Of a stretch of 62,689 nucleotides of DNA, positions 26,666 through 34,964 are shown in pieces. The notes under the pieces are model-generated. The model saw only the letters and a program-made list of their open reading frames with translations. It ran no database searches and was not told the origin of the DNA. Source of the DNA: Sneathiella sp. (lineage in GTDB: Bacteria; Pseudomonadota; Alphaproteobacteria; Sneathiellales; Sneathiellaceae); assembly GCA_021741195.1 (NCBI GenBank), contig JAIOYL010000002.1, forward strand, positions 1-62,689, in the 5' to 3' direction. A program made the position numbers and the translations under genes. Each line of letters opens with the position of its first letter. The first letter of the stretch is position 1.

Positions 26666-27525
26666 CTTTCAGGGTTTTTTCTGCGGGATTTAAGTCTTTT
26701 AGTTTTTCTCGCTTCCCGGCCATATGGCCGGGGATTATTTCCGTATATCCGGACGGCTTCCATCAGCAATATGAAGGAGAAAGCTGCTGCTGGCCACAGG
26801 AACCACCAGTAATTCGAAGACGTTACCATGTTGATGATGAATAGAAACAGGATGATGCTCCCGAATGTCATTACCCGCCGGTGAAATGCCTCCTGACGTT
26901 TTACATAGACACTAATCTGCTCATCCTCATCGGTTCCTTGCGTTTGGTTGTCCGGCGTGGATGGAGCGTCTTGTTGTCGCCCTTGGCCCGGGTTTGGACT
27001 TTCCCTCAGCGAAAGCGAATAGACCGGTATCGGGTCCGAAATATTTTTCACCTCTTTGTTTCCAAGGAATTCAAAATTGCGGGGAAGCTTGTTTTTTATC
27101 TGTTCAAAGACGGATCCTGAAATGCATATACCGCCGACCGGCGCCATGGCTTCCAGTCTCGCCGCGACATTGACACCTTCGCCAAAAATATCATCGCCCT
27201 CGATAATAACGTCGCCCAGATTAATTCCGATGCGGTAAAGCATCCGGTCCGAAGGTGGCAGTGGTTGGTTATCCTTGTTGATTTTATTCTGGATTTCAAC
27301 AGCGCATTGTACGGCCTTGACCACACTGGAAAACTCACCGACAAGACCGTCACCTGTCATATTGACGATCCGTCCGCCATATTGCCCGATGAAATCGCGA
27401 AAGATATCCCGCGTGCTCTTGAGGTGATTGAGGGTTTTTCCCTCGTCCTCGTCCATTAAACGGCTGTACCCGGAGACATCCGCACAGAGGATCGTCGTCA
27501 GCTTTCTATCCAAATTGGAATTCAT
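26662..27525 (-). CDS. Class III adenylate/guanylate cyclase with C-terminal membrane helices
   Basis: This 287-residue protein begins directly with the cyclase domain (LTTILCADVSGYSRLMD, NMTGDGLVGEF, GINLGDVI and GVNVAARLEA, residues 7-170), so both metal aspartates are present. A linker rich in Pro/Gln/Asp leads to two membrane helices at about 218-260 and a basic tail. Cyclases of this small CyaA-like group are common in alphaproteobacteria. Its stop overlaps the RTX protein stop by 4 bp, tail to tail, so the RTX gene is enclosed by two cyclases. Confidence 0.9.
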   Translation of the reverse strand: MNSNLDRKLTTILCADVSGYSRLMDEDEGKTLNHLKSTRDIFRDFIGQYGGRIVNMTGDGLVGEFSSVVKAVQCAVEIQNKINKDNQPLPPSDRMLYRIGINLGDVIIEGDDIFGEGVNVAARLEAMAPVGGICISGSVFEQIKNKLPRNFEFLGNKEVKNISDPIPVYSLSLRESPNPGQGRQQDAPSTPDNQTQGTDEDEQISVYVKRQEAFHRRVMTFGSIILFLFIINMVTSSNYWWFLWPAAAFSFILLMEAVRIYGNNPRPYGREARKTKRLKSRRKNPES

Positions 27526-27563
27526 CAGCTTTTTGTCTCCAACCGTAATTCGAAAAACTGACC

Positions 27564-27902
27564 TTAGTGATCAGAAGCCGCCAGGAATTTTTTCTCAAGG
27601 CCGGTAGAATACGCCAAACCGGAGGCAGTCAGGATGATTTCTTCTTCCCAATTTTCCCCGACGAGGCCCTTCCGGCAAAGCGCCGCCCAGACCGATTTAT
27701 TATACAAACCGCTCGCATCCTTTGCGGCGACGACATTATCTCCCACATGCATGTGATTGCCGTGGGCATGCGGCAGTCGGGTAATCCGGACGTCATCGCT
27801 ATCTGGGACGGCTGCCGAACTGTCAGGATCACGCGCAAGCAATTGCAGCAAGACCAGTGTCTTGCTCTGCAGTGGGTTCAATTTCAGCTGTTTTTTTTCC
27901 AA
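27564..27902 (-). CDS. Conserved hypothetical protein (112 aa)
   Basis: This small soluble protein contains a winged-helix-like pattern: an N-terminal helix (NPLQSKTLVLLQLLARDP), a His-rich turn (LPHAHGNHMHVGD) and a final helix-turn-strand (YNKSVWAALCRKGLVGENW.EEIILTASGLAYS). I do not recognise a named family. The only standard start near the upstream stop is a TTG at 27902 without a good ribosome-binding site. It lies 28 bp after the haloalkane dehalogenase and is likely cotranscribed with it. Confidence 0.65.
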   Translation of the reverse strand: MEKKQLKLNPLQSKTLVLLQLLARDPDSSAAVPDSDDVRITRLPHAHGNHMHVGDNVVAAKDASGLYNKSVWAALCRKGLVGENWEEEIILTASGLAYSTGLEKKFLAASDH

Positions 27903-27930
27903 GAGTGGTCTGTTTCCGTAAAAGTGTGAA

Positions 27931-28809
27931 TTAAATTCTGCTTATGAATTCAACAATGGCCTGGCCGATTTCATCAGGGCTATCTTCCTGAATAAAATGC
28001 AGGCCTTTTACTGTAACCTCCGTCTGATTTGGCCAGCCGCGGCAGAATTCGCGCTGCGGGCCAACGAGTATAGACCCCGGATCGGCATTTATAAACAGCT
28101 TGGGCAAATCGGATTGGCTCAACCAGCTGGAATAACTATCAACAATCTCGACGACATCTGCCGGCTCCCCGGCGATAGGGATTTGTCTCGGCCAGGTCAG
28201 GGTTGGCCGTCTGTCTTCACCGGCTTTTCGAAAGGGGCGAGTGTATTCACGTTGTTCCTCTTCCTCCAGCTTGCGGATGATGGAACCTGGAAGCACACGC
28301 TCAACAAATATATTTTTTTCCAGCACCAATTCCTCGCCGGCGGGACTACGGAACGCCTGGAATATATTGCGGGCGGCTTCCGGCCAGGCATTCCAGTCCG
28401 GAATTGATTGAACAATCGCCTCCATATAGGCAATCCCCTTCATGGCCGCCTGATTTTGATTGGCCCAGTCAAACCCCAGTGCCGATCCCCAGTCATGAAT
28501 AACGAGAGTCACATTCTTGTCCACCATGAGATAGGCCAGCAGATCATGCAGGAATGCTCGATGCTCCTTGAAGGTATATTTGTCCGGTCCGCTGTCCTGC
28601 AGTTTCTCGGAATCTCCCATGCCGATGAGGTCCGGAGCGATTAGCCGGCCTCGCCCTTCCAGATGGGGCATGACGTTGCGCCATAGGTAGGAGGAGGTCG
28701 GGTTGCCATGCAAAAACACAATAGGATCGCCTTCACCTTCCTCGATGTAGGCCATTTTAAGCCCGCGGATGGTCGCCGACTTTTTCTTGTATCTGGTCGC
28801 TGCCGTCAT
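27931..28809 (-). CDS. dhaA: Haloalkane dehalogenase
   Basis: This 292-residue alpha/beta hydrolase is typical of subfamily II haloalkane dehalogenases (LinB/DhaA). The nucleophile is the aspartate in [11 protein letters not shown], followed by the halide-binding Trp; the second halide ligand is the Asn in [14 protein letters not shown]; the catalytic His is in [14 protein letters not shown]; and a helical cap follows residue ~135. The reaction is hydrolytic replacement of halide by hydroxyl on haloalkanes, giving an alcohol. No dedicated regulator or halo-acid dehalogenase is adjacent, so the natural substrate is unclear. Confidence 0.92.
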   Translation of the reverse strand: MTAATRYKKKSATIRGLKMAYIEEGEGDPIVFLHGNPTSSYLWRNVMPHLEGRGRLIAPDLIGMGDSEKLQDSGPDKYTFKEHRAFLHDLLAYLMVDKNVTLVIHDWGSALGFDWANQNQAAMKGIAYMEAIVQSIPDWNAWPEAARNIFQAFRSPAGEELVLEKNIFVERVLPGSIIRKLEEEEQREYTRPFRKAGEDRRPTLTWPRQIPIAGEPADVVEIVDSYSSWLSQSDLPKLFINADPGSILVGPQREFCRGWPNQTEVTVKGLHFIQEDSPDEIGQAIVEFISRI

Positions 28810-28950
28810 GATATGCTTGTCTCTTCAGTTGGTTGCGGCTTATGAATTGCCTGCCCGAACACCCATAGGTCCGGATAATAGCGCGTGCTTGGGAAGTTGC
28901 ACAACAAAAGAAGACTGGCCGTTGAAATCGGTTGTCAGATTGATGAAAAC

Positions 28951-29109
28951 TCAGGAAGGACGAGCCTGCGCATTTTTCTGGTAGGAGGTCACCAGTTTTT
29001 TGATGTCTTCCACGGTAAGTCCGTCCCGTTTGAGAACTGCGAGCATGACGGGGTCTGAAAGAATATCTTTCAATGCAGGTTCTGGGTATTTCTGTACACC
29101 GGGTTCCAT
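28951..29109 (-). CDS. Small conserved-looking protein (52 aa)
   Basis: This gene is too short for most gene finders, but it has a textbook start: TAAGGAGG about 5 nt before the ATG at 29107-29109. The 52-residue product begins MEPGVQKYPEPALKDILSDP and continues with LKRDGLTVEDIKKLV, a pattern of short amphipathic helices. Similar 50-70 residue proteins with a 'DP-x-M-x-x-L-x-x-RDG' core occur in alphaproteobacteria as far as I recall; the function is unknown. It stands alone between the dehalogenase and the DUF4169 gene. Confidence 0.7.
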   Translation of the reverse strand: MEPGVQKYPEPALKDILSDPVMLAVLKRDGLTVEDIKKLVTSYQKNAQARPS

Positions 29110-29221
29110 ATCTACCTCCTTATGCGCCGTCCTTTGATGCCGCCGTTATCCTTTAGAAGAAGGTTGGGTCATTTTTATGACGCCAATTAGACGTTTCTAG
29201 ACAAAATTTGTAAAGAAAGAG

Positions 29222-29434
29222 CTAATTTTCCGGATCGCTTTCTTCATTATCCTTTGGTGTCCTCGTCAGCTTTTTATTTTCCAGCTCAGCATCTTTCCTG
29301 GCGCGCTGGTCGTTGTCCGTCTGGCGCTGATTTAAAGTTCGGCCAAAACGCACCCGGTTATTCCGGGCCGTGGTTTCGGAATTCTTGCGATCCCGCTTTT
29401 TACGAAACTGGTTTAAACTGACAACATCACCCAT
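29222..29434 (-). CDS. DUF4169 family small basic protein
   Basis: This 70-residue, highly charged protein starts MGDVVSLNQFRKKRDR and contains the NRVRFGRT motif typical of DUF4169 proteins. The rest is low-complexity Arg/Lys/Glu/Asn sequence and probably disordered. The family is largely alphaproteobacterial and usually lies next to a fumarase and an RHH protein, as here. The function is unknown. Confidence 0.85.
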   Translation of the reverse strand: MGDVVSLNQFRKKRDRKNSETTARNNRVRFGRTLNQRQTDNDQRARKDAELENKKLTRTPKDNEESDPEN

Positions 29435-29528
29435 AGCGAATGCAATCCTGTTAACTGAGCACCCTGCAGATAAATTTCATATAGGATCACAGCGGACCTT
29501 TCTCAAAAGAAATCTTATCCGGCATTCA

Positions 29529-29801
29529 TTATTTTTGGGTTTTCTGGATAAGATCATCGAGAACATAGAGGCGGATGGCGCTCGAGACATTGCCGACGCG
29601 TTTCTGATCTATTTCGGTGATCAGCTCATTCAGGCTAATGTCTCTGCGCTTCGCCATCTGTTTTAAGAGGTCCCAGAACTTGCATTCAAGGGAAATGCTT
29701 GTCTGATGGCCGGCAATCCGGACGGAATGCTTGACGATGGTCGAAGCCGTCCCGGTAATCTCAAATTCAGAATCAGCTTTTCTTTCGGGCAAAGAAGTCA
29801 T
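29529..29801 (-). CDS. Ribbon-helix-helix domain protein (RHH_4 family)
   Basis: This 90-residue protein has the RHH_4 signature: the strand [16 protein letters not shown] followed by helix [20 protein letters not shown] and a second helix [12 protein letters not shown]. These small proteins are predicted DNA binders found across alphaproteobacteria. The ATG at 29801 with AAGGGAA upstream lies inside the fumarase gene, so the two coding regions overlap by 29 nt. It probably shares the fumarase transcript together with DUF4169. Confidence 0.87.
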   Translation of the reverse strand: MTSLPERKADSEFEITGTASTIVKHSVRIAGHQTSISLECKFWDLLKQMAKRRDISLNELITEIDQKRVGNVSSAIRLYVLDDLIQKTQK

Positions 29802-31389
29802 TTCCCTTGTCGTCCATCACGATAAAGGCCGGGAAATCCTCAACTTCGATCCGCCAGATTGCCTCCATGCCAAATTCCTCGAACGCCTGGACCTCAACTT
29901 TTTTTATGTTGTTCTGCGCGAGTATGGCGGCTGGACCACCGATGGAACCGAGATAAAATCCACCATGCTTTTTACAGGCGTCGACGACGACTTTGCTGCG
30001 GTTACCCTTTGCCAGCATGACCATGCTCCCGCCTTCTGCCATGAACTGATCGACATAGCCATCCATGCGGCCCGCCGTCGTCGGCCCAAAAGAGCCAGAA
30101 GCATAGCCTTCCGGTTTTTTCGCAGGCCCGGCATAATAAATGATATGATCTTTAAAGTACTGCGGCAGCTCTTCGCCGTTTTCAAGCAGTTCACGTAATT
30201 TGCGGTGAGCAAGATCGCGGGCGACAATGATTGTACCACTCAGGCTCAACCTGGTCTTGATCGGGTATTGGGAGAGTGTTGCCAGAATTTCTTTCATCGG
30301 CCGGTTGAGGTCGATTTGGATGACATGGCTTTCAAGATCCTTGTCGGTCACTTCCGGCAAATATTTCGCCGGATTCGTCTCCAGTTGCTCGAGGAAGATG
30401 CCGTCTTTTGTAATCTTGCCTTTGACCTGGCGATCCGCGGAACAGGAAACGCCAATGCCGATGGGAACGCTGGCGCCATGGCGGGGCATCCGGACCACGC
30501 GGACATCATGACAGAAATATTTTCCGCCGAACTGGGCGCCAATACCTATGCCTTGCGCGATTTTCAGAATTTCCTTTTCCATCTCGAGATCGCGGAACGC
30601 GCGGCCGTATTCATTGCCGCTCGTGGGCAATTCGTCATAATATTTGGTTGAAGCAAGTTTGACCGTTTTCATGGTGTCTTCCGCGGATGTGCCGCCGATG
30701 ACCACGGAAAGATGATAAGGCGGACAGGCCGCCGTGCCGAGCGACATCATCATCTCTTCAATAAAAGGGACGAGCCGGTCTGGAGTCAGAACGCTTGGTA
30801 CCGCCTGATGGAGGAAGGATTTATTGGCGGAACCACCGCCTTTCGCGACAAACAGGAACTCGTAGGCATTGCCATTCGTCGCGTAAATGTCGATTTGCGC
30901 CGGAAGGTTGGTGCCAGTGTTTTTCTCTTCGAACATGCTGATCGGGGCAAGCTGCGAATAGCGGAGGTTGGTTTCGGTATAGGTCTTAAAGACACCGCGC
31001 GACAGTTGCTCCTTGTCCGTGCCGTCCGTCCAGACATACTGGCCTTTTTTGCCCATGATGATCGCCGTACCGGTGTCCTGGCATCCTGGCAACACCATCC
31101 CGGCGGCGATATTGGCGTTTTTCAGGAGCTCCGTCGCGACGAATTTGTCATTTTCCGAGGCTTCGTCGTCTTTTAGGATATTTGCGAGTTGCCGCAGATG
31201 CTTGGGCCGCAGCAAATGGGCCACCTCGTGCAGGGCTTCAGCGGCCAGCAAGGTCAGGGCTTCGGGTTCGATTTTCAGGATTTCCCGGCCGTCCACAGTA
31301 ATAGTGGAAACATGTTTGTCAGTCAGCTTACGATACGGGGTGTCATCTTTTCCAAGGGAAAACATTTCCTGATAAAGAAATTCGGGCAT
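29773..31389 (-). CDS. fumA: Class I fumarate hydratase ([4Fe-4S])
   Basis: This 538-residue two-domain class I fumarase has the three cluster-binding cysteine regions ([21 protein letters not shown] and GVSCSADRQ) and the beta-domain motifs ([28 protein letters not shown]). It catalyses reversible hydration of fumarate to malate in the TCA cycle with an oxygen-sensitive cluster. I place the start at ATG 31389; a TTG two codons earlier is possible. No class II fumC is seen in the window. It lies 54 bp downstream of sspB. Confidence 0.94.
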   Translation of the reverse strand: MPEFLYQEMFSLGKDDTPYRKLTDKHVSTITVDGREILKIEPEALTLLAAEALHEVAHLLRPKHLRQLANILKDDEASENDKFVATELLKNANIAAGMVLPGCQDTGTAIIMGKKGQYVWTDGTDKEQLSRGVFKTYTETNLRYSQLAPISMFEEKNTGTNLPAQIDIYATNGNAYEFLFVAKGGGSANKSFLHQAVPSVLTPDRLVPFIEEMMMSLGTAACPPYHLSVVIGGTSAEDTMKTVKLASTKYYDELPTSGNEYGRAFRDLEMEKEILKIAQGIGIGAQFGGKYFCHDVRVVRMPRHGASVPIGIGVSCSADRQVKGKITKDGIFLEQLETNPAKYLPEVTDKDLESHVIQIDLNRPMKEILATLSQYPIKTRLSLSGTIIVARDLAHRKLRELLENGEELPQYFKDHIIYYAGPAKKPEGYASGSFGPTTAGRMDGYVDQFMAEGGSMVMLAKGNRSKVVVDACKKHGGFYLGSIGGPAAILAQNNIKKVEVQAFEEFGMEAIWRIEVEDFPAFIVMDDKGNDFFARKKS

Positions 31390-31443
31390 GGACAAGCTTT
31401 CATTCTTTGATTTGAATGGGTGAAAAATCTATGGGCAACTTAG

Positions 31444-31929
31444 CTATTTTTTGCGGAAGGCATCAAGGGTTATTATCTCCCCTTGCTTCTCGGATTGCTT
31501 TTCATCCATCGTCTTCGCTCCTTCTTCAGTCGCTTCCGTCCTGGTTTTCGGCGATGGCATTTCTTTTGAAACAGGAGCTAACCCACTGAACTGCAGACCA
31601 AACTGAACGGATGGGTCAGCAAACGCAGTAAGGGCGTTAAACGGGATGGTCAGCGTTTCACGCTTGTGGTTGAAGCTGAGATCGACGCTAAAATAGTCGG
31701 GTTCCACCACCACATCCCAGAATTGGTGCTGCAGAACGATTGTCATTTCATCCTTATAACGCTCGGACAAATGGGATGGGATGAAAACGCCGGGAAAGCG
31801 TGTCTTGAAAGTGATGTAGAAATGCTGCTCACCGGGCAGGCCATGCTTGGCGGCATGACGGAGCGAATTGCGGACAACTTCGAGAAGCGCCATTTCAACC
31901 ATCTTGCTATAATTGATTTCGTCATCCAT
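31444..31929 (-). CDS. sspB: SspB-family ClpXP proteolysis adaptor
   Basis: This 161-residue protein matches alphaproteobacterial SspB: an N-terminal domain (residues 1-115 with INYSKMVEMALLEVVRNSL, YITFKTRFPGVFIP and a ...ERYKDEMTIVLQHQFWDL-like beta core) that binds the ssrA tag, an acidic/charged linker, and a C-terminal hydrophobic ClpX-binding tail (ITLDAFRKK). It tethers tagged proteins to ClpXP. The start at ATG 31929 fits family length better than 31965. The tmRNA gene that supplies the tag lies immediately upstream on the same strand. Confidence 0.93.
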   Translation of the reverse strand: MDDEINYSKMVEMALLEVVRNSLRHAAKHGLPGEQHFYITFKTRFPGVFIPSHLSERYKDEMTIVLQHQFWDVVVEPDYFSVDLSFNHKRETLTIPFNALTAFADPSVQFGLQFSGLAPVSKEMPSPKTRTEATEEGAKTMDEKQSEKQGEIITLDAFRKK

Positions 31930-32024
31930 GACAGACGGCACCCCCCGCTTCCCATGCTCACGCACAGCGTTATTTCATTTTTAAGTTCTGTCAGCAGCAT
32001 TTCACAACTGACAGTTCTTGAAGG

Positions 32025-32357
32025 TAAGTGAAGGGGCTTCTGTTGCCAGGTGCCCCTCCGAACCCCGTGTAGTGCAATTAAGCAGCTACGGCAAATGCTT
32101 CGTTGTTATCGTTAGCATTTATAGATTTGACCCCGTTATACGGTGGTATCATGCCGGGCAAAAATTACACCTTTACTGCGCACGTCGAGCCTATTTCGCC
32201 CCCATCAGAAATACAGAAAATTCTATGCTTCTATCTGTACTTATGGTGGAGGCGCCGGGTACCGCCCCCGGGTCCGTAACGTTTATTCCATGCAACGTTT
32301 ATCGCCATAGTTGGTCACCCAACATCCCCAATATAGGTGTTTGTTGCGATAATTGAA
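32025..32357 (-). ncRNA. ssrA: Two-piece (permuted) tmRNA, ssrA
   Basis: On the minus strand the acceptor piece comes first and ends at 32244 with a T-arm-like GGACCCGGGGGCGGTACCC, stem CGCCTCC, discriminator A and encoded CCA. After about 40 nt of intervening sequence the coding piece begins at 32203 with GGGGGCGAAATAGGCTCGACG, whose first 7 nt pair with CGCCTCC (one G-U). The resume codon GCT at 32116 opens a tag frame ending TAA at 32078. A GGGG...CCCC hairpin follows at the 3' end. The outer ends (32357, 32025) are estimates. This rescues stalled ribosomes and marks products for ClpXP. Confidence 0.93.
32078..32116 (-). other. tmRNA proteolysis tag frame (ANDNNEAFAVAA)
   Basis: Within the coding piece, GCT AAC GAT AAC AAC GAA GCA TTT GCC GTA GCT GCT TAA encodes ANDNNEAFAVAA. 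The AND start and the AVAA end fit alphaproteobacterial tags and the ClpX C-terminal degron. Confidence 0.92.
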
Positions 32358-32363
32358 AGAGGC

Positions 32364-32391
32364 CTTATAATCAAAATTTCTTAATGGTTAA
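32364..32391 (-). promoter_or_regulatory. Likely ssrA promoter
   Basis: TTAACC (32391-32386) and TATAAG (32369-32364) are separated by 16 bp and would start transcription near 32357, just before the acceptor piece. The -35 overlaps the folA 3' end. Confidence 0.4.
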
Positions 32392-32899
32392 TTCTGTTTA
32401 AGATAATAAAGCTGTGATCAAACATATCCTTTTCGGATTTTTCATGAAATTCACAAAGGTCTTCCAACCAGTCGCCCGGAATAATGGGTGGAAAAAAGGT
32501 ATCGCCGTCGACAGTCGCATGGACGCGGGTTAAATAGAGACGGTCAAGCTGATCCATACTTTGCCGGTAAATCTCCGCTCCGCCAATGATGACCATTTCC
32601 CCGGCGCCGATTGCCCGGGCCGCCTCGGTTCCGGCGATCAGGGCATCGCTCAAGGAATGAACGACAATCGCGCCTTCTTTCTTGAATGCTTGATCCCGCG
32701 TGATGATAATGTTCGGTCGTCCCGGCAGCAGGCCGGGGAGTGACTGGAACGTTTTCCGCCCCATGATGATCGGCTTGCCCATGGTGGTTTTCCTGAACCA
32801 TTTCAGGTCATTTGAAAGCCGCCAGGGAAGGCCATTATCGGCGCCAATCACATTGTTTTCGGAAACGGCCACCATGGCCGAGAGGATAATGTCTGTCAC
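32381..32899 (-). CDS. folA: Dihydrofolate reductase
   Basis: This 172-residue DHFR carries the N-terminal SAMVAVSENNVIGADNGLPW with the catalytic Asp, the MGRKTFQSL cofactor segment, and the IIGGAEIY loop. It reduces dihydrofolate to tetrahydrofolate with NADPH, regenerating the cofactor consumed by ThyA. It starts with GTG at 32899, 9 bp after the thyA stop, with TAAGG overlapping that stop, so thyA-folA is a tight operon. Confidence 0.96.
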   Translation of the reverse strand: MTDIILSAMVAVSENNVIGADNGLPWRLSNDLKWFRKTTMGKPIIMGRKTFQSLPGLLPGRPNIIITRDQAFKKEGAIVVHSLSDALIAGTEAARAIGAGEMVIIGGAEIYRQSMDQLDRLYLTRVHATVDGDTFFPPIIPGDWLEDLCEFHEKSEKDMFDHSFIILNRINH

Positions 32900-32908
32900 A
32901 CGAGCACC

Positions 32909-33703
32909 TTAAACGGCGACTTTAGCCGGAATATGCGCCGCCGCCTCATAGCCAATAAGCTCGAAATCATCATACTTGAAGGCGAAAATATCCTTGATAT
33001 CGGTGTTGATCCGCATGGAGGGGAGCTTGCCAAGGATGCGGGCGAGCTGAATATCCGCCTGCTCTATATGATTGGCGTAAAGATGGGTATCGCCGAAACT
33101 ATGGATAAATTCACCGGGCTGAAGATCACAAACTTGCGCGACCATCATGGTGAGCAGGGCGTAGGAGGCGATGTTGAACGGGACACCCAGAAAGACATCG
33201 GCGCTTCGCTGATATAGCTGACAGGACAGTCTGCCGTTTGCCACATAAAACTGGAAAAGGCAGTGACAGGGCGGGAGCGCCATATTGTCGACCTCGGCGG
33301 GGTTCCATGCGCTGACGATCAGGCGCCGCGAATTAGGATTGGTTTTGATCTGTGATGTCAAATTGGATATCTGGTCAATCGAGCGGCCATCGCCAGCAGG
33401 CCAGGAGCGCCATTGCGATCCGTAAACCGGTCCGAGGTCACCGTTTTCATCCGCCCATTCATCCCAGATGCGTACGCCATTTTCCTGCAGATATTTGACA
33501 TTAGTGTCGCCTGCAAGAAACCACAGGAGTTCGTGAATAATCGATTTCAGATGCAGTTTCTTGGTCGTCAGCATCGGAAAACCCTTTGAGAGGTCAAAGC
33601 GCATCTGATGGCCGAAGATGCCGTAGGTGCCAACCCCGGTCCGATCCGCCTTAAACACGCCGCTCTGGCGCACGGTTCGAAGAAGATCAAGATATTGTTG
33701 CAT
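32909..33703 (-). CDS. thyA: Thymidylate synthase
   Basis: This 264-residue protein is full length for bacterial ThyA. It has the catalytic cysteine in [12 protein letters not shown], the Arg pair at [35 protein letters not shown] and HLYANHIEQ. It methylates dUMP to dTMP using methylene-tetrahydrofolate. The start at 33703 (MQQYLDLL) matches the family; a longer frame to 33727 is not needed. It is the first gene of the thyA-folA pair upstream of ssrA. Confidence 0.97.
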   Translation of the reverse strand: MQQYLDLLRTVRQSGVFKADRTGVGTYGIFGHQMRFDLSKGFPMLTTKKLHLKSIIHELLWFLAGDTNVKYLQENGVRIWDEWADENGDLGPVYGSQWRSWPAGDGRSIDQISNLTSQIKTNPNSRRLIVSAWNPAEVDNMALPPCHCLFQFYVANGRLSCQLYQRSADVFLGVPFNIASYALLTMMVAQVCDLQPGEFIHSFGDTHLYANHIEQADIQLARILGKLPSMRINTDIKDIFAFKYDDFELIGYEAAAHIPAKVAV

Positions 33704-33788
33704 TCGGCGACGTCCTGGAAAGTCCAAAATGAATATCTGTAGAATAGAGCAATTCTGCTCCGATTGTCAGTTCTAAATCTTTGGATTT

Positions 33789-34127
33789 TTACTCGATTTT
33801 CTCGTCAACGAAGGCGCGGCCCTCCCGGTCCTCGATTTCAAGGACCCAAACGTCGGAATCAAATTTGATTTGCCTCTCGATATAGGCATCTGCCGTCGCT
33901 TCTTCCACCCAGTCGGGGCCTGTTCCCTTGAGCCATATCCGGGTACCGCCATCGAAACCCGTTGTCGGCGTCAGCACCCTGCAACCAGCGCCCAGGCGAT
34001 TAATTTTGATGAGCACGGAGCCCGCCGTCTCATCGCCGCGCCGGGTTACCATCACCGGTACATTTTCCACAGCGCATCTGCGGATATAGGCTTTCACCCA
34101 GAGTTCGGCTTTAAGGCGGGGTTCCAG
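33789..34127 (-). CDS. DUF1491 family protein, probably with a CTG start
   Basis: The family core LKAELWVKAYIRRCAVENVP needs residues upstream of the first standard start (GTG 34097). In this frame the only earlier start-like codon after the stop at 34140-34142 is CTG 34127, preceded by AGGA 9 nt upstream, giving a 112-residue protein starting (L)EPRLKAELW. DUF1491 proteins are alphaproteobacterial and of unknown function. The gene begins 12 bp after the stop of the preceding small gene, so initiation by coupling is plausible. If CTG is not used, the protein would be a truncated 102-residue form. Confidence 0.8.
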   Translation of the reverse strand: MEPRLKAELWVKAYIRRCAVENVPVMVTRRGDETAGSVLIKINRLGAGCRVLTPTTGFDGGTRIWLKGTGPDWVEEATADAYIERQIKFDSDVWVLEIEDREGRAFVDEKIE

Positions 34128-34139
34128 TGTGTTTTTTTC

Positions 34140-34349
34140 CTATCCTGAGACGTCTTGCATCTGCGCGATCAAAATCTCGTCGCGGAGCCTGAGCAGCCGG
34201 TTACGTCCATGTATATTGTCTTTTACCTCAAAAACCTTTGCCGCCTCTTCAAGAAGCGGCAGCGCCCGGTCGCCATATTTTTCAATATAGTGCTGCGCGA
34301 CTCTGCCTGTCAGGTCATGGATTTCCGTTATTTCTCGGTCCAAGGTCAT
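34140..34349 (-). CDS. Small hypothetical protein (69 aa)
   Basis: This is a 69-residue helical, charged protein (MTLDREITEIHDLTGRVAQH... RLLRLRDEILIAQMQ). I recognise no family. Its ATG overlaps the tag stop by 4 nt (ATGA) and it is followed by DUF1491 12 nt downstream, so it is embedded in a compact operon, which supports that it is real. Confidence 0.7.
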   Translation of the reverse strand: MTLDREITEIHDLTGRVAQHYIEKYGDRALPLLEEAAKVFEVKDNIHGRNRLLRLRDEILIAQMQDVSG

Positions 34350-34921
34350 GAAAGCCTTTGCACCTCCTGATGGCGCGGGCAGGAAACTACATGATCATTG
34401 ACCATGCCGACTGCCTGCATAAAGGCATAGACGATCGTCGGGCCAACAAACTTGAAGCCGCGTTTTTTAAGATCCTTCGAGATTGCCTGGCTGAGCGGCG
34501 TTTCCGCCGGTACCTCGGCCAAGGAGGCGCGGTTATTTTGCAGCGGTTTGCCGTCAAGATACTGCCAGAGCAACCTTGAAAAACCGCCCGCCTCCTTCTC
34601 CTCGATTTCCAGAAAAAGCTTCGCGCCGGTAATGGTACCGAGAATCTTTGCCCGGTTGCGGATGATCCCGCTATCTTGCATGAGCGCTTCCACCTTGGCC
34701 TCATCGTACCTTGCAATAATCTCCGGATCGAAGTAATCGAAGGCCACCTTAAAATTCTCTCTTTTCCGCAAAATCGTGATCCAGGAGAGTCCGGCCTGAA
34801 ACCCGTCGAGAATCAGTTTTTCATAAAGGGCGCGGCTGTCATATTCAGGCACCCCCCATTCTTCATCATGATAGGCCTTGTAAAAGGGATCCGCCCCATA
34901 CCATGTGCATCCTTCACTCAT
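34346..34921 (-). CDS. tag: DNA-3-methyladenine glycosylase I
   Basis: This 191-residue protein matches Tag: CTWYGADPFYKAYHDEEWG at the N-terminus with the zinc Cys and His, FQAGLSWITILRKREN in the active-site region with the catalytic Glu, and a C-terminal NDHVVSCPRH zinc pair. It excises 3-methyladenine from alkylated DNA. ATG 34921 has GAGG 8 nt upstream; ATG 34939 is an alternative that adds six residues. It is followed by two small genes with overlapping or tight spacing. Confidence 0.94.
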   Translation of the reverse strand: MSEGCTWYGADPFYKAYHDEEWGVPEYDSRALYEKLILDGFQAGLSWITILRKRENFKVAFDYFDPEIIARYDEAKVEALMQDSGIIRNRAKILGTITGAKLFLEIEEKEAGGFSRLLWQYLDGKPLQNNRASLAEVPAETPLSQAISKDLKKRGFKFVGPTIVYAFMQAVGMVNDHVVSCPRHQEVQRLS

Positions 34922-34964
34922 ATGCAATACCTCACTCATTCATGGATCCTGAACCAGTCTTCTA

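Noticed and set aside
32018-32356. 112-codon plus-strand frame
   Set aside because: It lies entirely over the minus-strand tmRNA gene; it has no ribosome-binding site and reads through the acceptor stem and tag.
32379-32391. CtrA-like TTAA pair before ssrA
   Set aside because: TTAACCATTAA has a 3-bp spacer instead of 7, so it is not a CtrA box.
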